From Dysgonamonadaceae bacterium (lineage in GTDB: Bacteria; Bacteroidota; Bacteroidia; Bacteroidales; Azobacteroidaceae): a stretch of DNA of 10,818 nucleotides. The notes below the pieces were generated by a model. That model was given only the letters and a program-made list of their open reading frames with translations, was not told the DNA's origin and ran no database searches. Each line of letters begins with the position of its first letter. Position 1 is the first letter of the stretch. A program made the position numbers and the translations under genes. Location: NCBI GenBank assembly GCA_031282925.1, contig JAITCT010000129.1:1-10818 (forward strand), given 5' to 3'. This document shows, piece after piece, positions 8,701 through 10,818 of this stretch.

Positions 8701-9067
8701 CGAGAATCGCTATTAATCTCGAGAGCGGCATCTTTTTGCCTTCTTCGGGAAATATGATTTTCCTTGCCAGGTGAGTAATGGTCCAGAATAAAAACAGGAT
8801 CGTCAATGCGCTGAAAACAGCCGACATACTGTTCACCATGGCCGCCTTCAGGGAAGGGTCGGAAGTCAACAGGGTAAACAAATTGGCTGTCATCATAAAA
8901 ATAGGGTTCCCGGGCGGGTGACCCACTTCAAGTTTACAGGCGGAAGCAATAAACTCGCCGCAATCCCAAAAACTGCCTGTCGGCTCTATCGTCATCAAAT
9001 AAGTAACTGCTGCAATGGCAAAAACAAGCCATCCAAGAATGTCATTTGCTAATTTAAATGTTCTCAT
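5747..9067 (-). CDS. DUF2723 (TMEM260-like) multi-pass membrane protein, putative glycosyltransferase
   Basis: A 1106-residue integral membrane protein. The N-terminal 360 residues contain about ten hydrophobic segments. Right after the first one comes FWDCGEFIASACKLEVGHPP (33-52), whose acidic pair Asp35/Glu38 sits where GT-C glycosyltransferases carry their catalytic acid. A large hydrophilic region (about 362-565) follows, then a second membrane block (about 570-675) and a soluble C-terminus with GDNDTFPLWYAQE (712-724) and a TPR-like helical stretch in the last 120 or so residues. The eukaryotic DUF2723 protein TMEM260 is a protein O-mannosyltransferase. By analogy this protein may transfer a sugar from a lipid carrier to exported proteins or glycans, but the bacterial function is not established. 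It is the first gene of the minus-strand cluster and has a strong -7 box 33 bases upstream of its start. Confidence 0.88.
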   Translation of the reverse strand: MRTFKLANDILGWLVFAIAAVTYLMTIEPTGSFWDCGEFIASACKLEVGHPPGNPIFMMTANLFTLLTSDPSLKAAMVNSMSAVFSALTILFLFWTITHLARKIIFPEEGKKMPLSRLIAILGCGAAGALAYTWSDTFWFSAVEGEVYAFSSLMTGLVFWMILKWEDVAGEPHSDRWLILIAYLMGISIAVHLLNLLCIPAIVLVYYYKKYPAPTLKGSLVALLISFVIVGIMLYGIIQGLVKVAGWFELLFVNGFGLPYNTGVGVYIFTVFAVLAWGIWETMREKYSPERAKTGFLLSIALLGIPFIGNNPWPGIIILAVASIFVFRAKKLNPAAINSILTGLLVITIGYSSYALIMIRSSANTPMDQNSPEDIFTLRDYLSREQYGETPLLYGQTFVAEVKRVRKGNILSPATKDKGPVWTQIAKNDPAEKDRYFISGRKESFVYPEELCTIFPRMYSREHADTYKQWTNFKGKRVRYKETDDSPYSVMVVPTFMENIRFFFSYQVNFMYWRYFLWNFAGRQNEIQGYGEVANGNWMTGIRFFDEWRLGPQDHLPDFIAKNKGHNKFYMLPLLLGILGIFFQIYSGKKGTRDFWVIFLLFFMTGLAVVIYLNQPPNQPRERDYAYAASFYAFCIWIGLGVGLIEKVLRKYLKLPGLLSAIAASLLCLLVPVQMVSQTWDDHDRSKRYLARDFGFNYLSTCEPNAVIFTMGDNDTFPLWYAQEVEGYRTDVRVCNLSYLQTDWYIDQMKRQAYESEPLPISWKRAEYLQGKHDVAYILNPVDKPQDVAYALARVKSDDNRVKKVGNYPPMDNIRSNVLYIPVDTAAVVRSGAVKPEQAGWLTDRVYIYLGPRYNANREVVTPQKQALAKQEMMILDMLRNNKDWSRPFYFATTVGSDQYIRMENYFRQDGVAYRIVPYDVTVGGRNLDTDIFYENLMYKYRWGNLEKPGLYIDSNSMRMARLFRSMFGTLGSRLIAEGKKDEAIEAMDYAVKSIPDYNVPYDFYSMNEIASTYLSAGDTVKARQINDTLSESVTGELEWYSRLNDRDYMTMYRDIRSDLYAMGQFLQFYRSVDPEKYKTMIDDYNRFGERFENTSNRMNKGGTNQ

Positions 9068-9099
9068 GTTAACTAAGCGGTATTTTTAAAAAATTTCGG

Positions 9100-9107
9100 C
9101 AAAGGTA
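9100..9107 (-). promoter_or_regulatory. -7 promoter box for the DUF2723-deacetylase operon
   Basis: On the minus strand TACCTTTG is a full match to TAnnTTTG and is identical to the tRNA-Lys promoter box. It lies 33 bases upstream of the ATG at 9067, giving a predicted leader of about 25 nt. No clear TTTG is present at the -33 position. Confidence 0.65.
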
Positions 9108-9158
9108 ATGAAAGATAATGAAAAAATAAATATTTTAACCGTTTACATGCTATTTTTC

Positions 9159-9179
9159 TTATTGAGAAGGGTAAACGGG
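9159..9179 (+). repeat. Solo or collapsed copy of the 8-bp repeat element
   Basis: TTATTGAG (9159-9166) and TAAACGGG (9172-9179) are identical to the left boundary (5037-5044) and the last unit (5085-5092) of the tandem repeat at 5037-5092, but only five bases (AAGGG) lie between them instead of five units. This looks like the same element with its repeats lost. GTAAACGG here also pairs with CCGTTTAC at 9139-9146. Confidence 0.55.
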
Positions 9180-9204
9180 GGGAAATTATGAATTGCGAAT
9201 TACA

Positions 9205-9774
9205 AATTACGAATTACGCGGGAAAGTGAGAGTCAATGAGTTACGCGGCATCATCAATTGCGAGGCGCAGGGGCGCGCCCTGTTGCAACAAAGGAATCAA
9301 TATTTTTCAATTTTCAATTCGCAAGGTTTTTATAATTTCAACGAATGATAGCCTTCGGAAAGCGAATTTCCGCCTGCGGAGACCAAAATGCTGTTTTTGC
9401 CGGCAAAAATTGATTTTCTGCCGGCAAAATTTCAGTTTCTGCCGGCAAAAATTGATTTTCTGCCGGCAACATTTCGGTTTCTGCCGGCAACATTGCGGTT
9501 TCTGCCGGCAGAAATTGGTTTTCTGCCGGCAACATTTCGGTTTTTGCCGGCAGAAATTGGTTTTCTGCCGGCAACATTGCGGTTTCTGCCGGCAGAAATT
9601 CGTTGTTATCAGGCAATAATTCATTGATTTATAGAAATATTGCGAATTTAAAATCGAAAATCGAAAAATTTTTATTCATTTGTTGCCTCGCGCAGGGTGC
9701 ACCCGTGTATGTACCCAAAATAATTTCAAAAAAACGCTCCCGATGATTCGGGACGCGCCCCGTAATTCGTAATT
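9205..9774. repeat. Inverted repeat pairs flanking the 21-bp array
   Basis: The outer pair is AATTACGAATTACG (9205-9218) and its exact reverse complement (9761-9774), a 14-bp perfect inverted repeat 542 bases apart. An inner, imperfect pair consists of 9302-9324, whose reverse complement begins TTGCGAATTGAAAATTG, and 9640-9669, which begins TTGCGAATTTAAAATCG. Both pairs are AT-rich and partly made of short direct repeats, so chance or a common low-complexity intergenic repeat family is possible. They bracket the 21-bp array roughly symmetrically. Confidence 0.6.
9394..9624 (+). repeat. Array of ten 21-bp direct repeats with palindromic core TGCCGGCA, plus one decayed unit
   Basis: Ten contiguous units of exactly 21 bp (9394-9603) carry an invariant TGCCGGCA at unit positions 5-12. 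A degenerate eleventh unit (9604-9624) has lost the core. The general form is TTTYTGCCGGCA followed by a variable 9-base AT-rich tail. Tail types in order are AAAATTGAT, AAATTTCAG, AAAATTGAT, ACATTTCGG, ACATTGCGG, GAAATTGGT, ACATTTCGG, GAAATTGGT, ACATTGCGG and GAAATTCGT. The last units alternate two tail types, hinting at duplication in 42-bp steps. Where the tail starts GAAA, the unit pairs with its right-hand neighbour as a 12-bp perfect stem with a 5-base loop (9503-9514 with 9520-9531; 9545-9556 with 9562-9573). There are no unique spacers, so this is not a CRISPR array. The function is not recognised. Confidence 0.95.
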
Positions 9775-9812
9775 AATTTGCCAAATGCGATGACATTATA
9801 ATCGTTTCTTAT

Positions 9813-9820
9813 TATCTTTG
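9813..9820 (+). promoter_or_regulatory. -7 promoter box for the LRR surface-protein gene
   Basis: TATCTTTG is a full match to TAnnTTTG, 96 bases upstream of the ATG at 9917. The predicted transcript starts near 9827, so a leader of about 90 nt precedes the gene. The nearest TTTG upstream (9777-9780) is too far away (32 nt) to be a normal -33 element. Confidence 0.65.
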
Positions 9821-9835
9821 CAAAATATTTAATCT

Positions 9836-9870
9836 CCGGCTGGCGCAAGGCAGTGTCCCGCGCCAGCCGG
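9836..9870 (+). promoter_or_regulatory. GC-rich stem-loop in the 5' leader of the LRR gene
   Basis: CCGGCTGGCGC (9836-9846) and GCGCCAGCCGG (9860-9870) form a perfect 11-bp stem around a 13-base loop, in otherwise AT-rich DNA. It would begin about 9-10 nt from the predicted 5' end of the mRNA. It is followed by AACAAACAAAC and not by a T-tract, so it is not a standard intrinsic terminator. A 5'-proximal mRNA-stabilising hairpin or a protein/RNA binding site is possible. A relic of a repetitive palindromic element is another option. Confidence 0.75.
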
Positions 9871-9916
9871 AACAAACAAACAGCGTAAATCATAGAATTA
9901 AAAATTAATTTGTGTT

Positions 9917-10818
9917 ATGAAAAAAATATTATTAATTATGGTGCTTTGCACCGTTATCATTCCCCCGGCCAGGGGGGAGTATGGATATTGGTCATGGTCT
10001 TACTGGTACTGTCCTGTCTCATACAGTGAAGCCAGGGTTTATTTCCAGGTTTGGTGGGGAACGGCTGGATCTAATGTATATGTAGCAGGAGAGGGACCTC
10101 TTCCGGATTCAAATGAAGGTAACACTAAAGAGTTTCCTTTCTCTTATCTTTATGGAGGACCTTATTCATGGGCTTTACCCTGGAGAAAGGGAGGAGCTAC
10201 TGCTGAAATTGGTTATAAGGGACAATTGGACCCATCTCCAGCAAGTTTAAAGATTGTTCTGGTTACAGTTGATGAAGGTATCACTCACGTAGGCAGCTGG
10301 TGGTTTGCCGGATTAGGATATTTGCAGGAAGCTGTCATGCCATGGTCTTTACAGTCCATAGGAGAAGGTGCATTTAAAAGTTGCAAGAAATTGACATACT
10401 TTGAGTGTCCCGACAACGTTAAAACCATAGGCAAGAGTGCATTTGAAGGTTGTAATGCACTGTCTACATTTGATGTATACGATCTCACTGGAAATTATAA
10501 AATAAGCGAAGCCCCTCTAAACATAGGCAACCGCGCGTTTGCAGACTGCGGCAGTTTAAAGAATCTTAAAATTACTGCCAACTCAACTCTTGGCGATGAA
10601 GTATTCAAAGGTTCCGGACTTGAATCTGTTGATCTTGGAAATAATGTCAAATTCGGAAGTAATGTTTTTCAGGATTGCAAAAACTTCAAACATTTTACGG
10701 TTTCTGCCGCTTCAACTCTGGGCGATTGTGCACTGGCCAACTCTTCACTTGAAACTGTTACCGTTAACGATAATGTTACCTTCGGAAAGTATACTTTCCA
10801 AAACTGCAAAAATTTGAA
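9917..10818 (+). CDS. BspA-like leucine-rich-repeat (LRR_5) surface protein, 3' end beyond the window
   Basis: The frame is open from ATG 9917 to the last base: 300 complete codons with no stop. Residues 1-20 (MKKILLIMVLCTVIIPPARG) form a signal peptide with possible cleavage after ARG. Residues 21-100 are rich in Trp and Tyr (EYGYWSWSYWYCPVSYSEA...) and contain VYVAGEGPLPD, resembling the pre-repeat segment of BspA-type proteins. From about 117 onward LRR_5 units follow: VDEGITHVGSWWFAGLGYLQ, SIGEGAFKSCKKLTYF, TIGKSAFEGCNALSTF, NIGNRAFADCGSLKNL and more. At the 3' end a 43-residue module of two LRRs is duplicated (STLGD at 223-227 and 266-270; KFGSNVFQDCKNF and TFGKYTFQNCKNL). Proteins of this class are exported adhesins or ligand binders; the ligand here is unknown. 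A C-terminal sorting domain, if present, lies outside the window. Confidence 0.9.
   Translation, partial: MKKILLIMVLCTVIIPPARGEYGYWSWSYWYCPVSYSEARVYFQVWWGTAGSNVYVAGEGPLPDSNEGNTKEFPFSYLYGGPYSWALPWRKGGATAEIGYKGQLDPSPASLKIVLVTVDEGITHVGSWWFAGLGYLQEAVMPWSLQSIGEGAFKSCKKLTYFECPDNVKTIGKSAFEGCNALSTFDVYDLTGNYKISEAPLNIGNRAFADCGSLKNLKITANSTLGDEVFKGSGLESVDLGNNVKFGSNVFQDCKNFKHFTVSAASTLGDCALANSSLETVTVNDNVTFGKYTFQNCKNL

Larger units (their letters stand above)
9068..9916. other. 849-base intergenic region rich in repeats and palindromes
   Basis: No convincing gene was found here. It separates the divergent DUF2723 and LRR-protein genes. Contents in order are a -7 box (9100-9107); an inverted pair CCGTTTAC (9139-9146) / GTAAACGG (9171-9178); a relic of the 8-bp repeat family (9159-9179); AATTACG-type repeats (9190-9218); adjoining perfect palindromes GGGCGCGCCC (9271-9280) and TGTTGCAACA (9281-9290); and a hairpin CGGAAA/TTTCCG (9356-9372). 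Then come the 21-bp repeat array (9394-9624), palindrome GGGTGCACCC (9695-9704), hairpin TCCCGA/TCGGGA (9738-9753), a second AATTACG copy in inverse orientation (9761-9774), a -7 box (9813-9820) and a leader hairpin (9836-9870). Open frames crossing the array exist on both strands only because the period is a multiple of three. Confidence 0.8.

Noticed and set aside
9394..9624. CRISPR array
   Set aside because: The repeats are contiguous and only 21 bp long, with no unique spacers of constant length. No cas gene is present.
9236..9627. Open frames through the 21-bp array on both strands (FCRQK- or LPAE-type repeat peptides)
   Set aside because: The 21-bp period is a multiple of three, so several frames on both strands stay open at once. 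Variation between units changes amino acids freely while the DNA palindrome is constant. No signal peptide or Bacteroidota promoter box fits any of these frames.
9836..9870. Intrinsic terminator
   Set aside because: The stem is followed by AACAAACAAAC on the plus strand. On the minus strand the bases after the stem are GAGATTAAATA, so there is no T-run on either side.
10285..10488. Minus-strand open frame opposite the LRR gene
   Set aside because: The plus-strand frame from 9917 is continuous, has a signal peptide and shows recognisable LRR_5 repeats, so the antisense frame is a shadow.

Overview
The window looks like a chromosomal segment from a member of the Bacteroidota, most likely the order Bacteroidales. 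The evidence is promoter boxes of the Bacteroidota type (TAnnTTTG, some with a TTG element 19-20 bases upstream), a GldH lipoprotein gene, a RicT/PSP1 gene, the DUF4254 + GT9 gene pair, a DUF2723 membrane protein and a BspA-type leucine-rich-repeat surface protein. The genus cannot be told from the sequence.

Layout. Positions 13-85 hold a tRNA-Lys(TTT) on the minus strand, divergent from a plus-strand PBP4-type D-Ala-D-Ala carboxypeptidase (231-1643). From 9067 down to 1623 all genes lie on the minus strand, in transcription order: a 1106-residue DUF2723 membrane protein, a NodB-type polysaccharide deacetylase (3 bases apart), a 105-base gap with an 8-bp tandem repeat, DUF4254 and a GT9 glycosyltransferase (1 base apart), a 149-base gap with a promoter box, then ricT and gldH (4-base ATGA overlap). 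gldH converges on the carboxypeptidase gene and overlaps it by 21 bases. The theme is the cell envelope: peptidoglycan trimming, sugar transfer (GT9, DUF2723), sugar deacetylation and an envelope lipoprotein.

The most unusual stretch is the 849-base gap between the divergent genes at 9067 and 9917. It contains ten contiguous 21-bp repeats (9394-9603) plus a decayed eleventh unit. Each repeat is centred on the invariant palindrome TGCCGGCA, and the period is two helical turns. Imperfect and perfect inverted repeats and several short GC-rich palindromes surround the array. Beyond it lies a promoter box, then a perfect 11-bp stem-loop in the predicted 5' leader of the last gene.

That last gene (9917 to the window end, frame open and without a stop) encodes a secreted BspA/LRR_5-type surface protein with a Trp/Tyr-rich N-terminus and a 43-residue repeat module. 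No classical defence system, CRISPR array, insertion sequence or phage gene was seen. The candidate for something undescribed is the 21-bp palindromic array with its surrounding inverted repeats.
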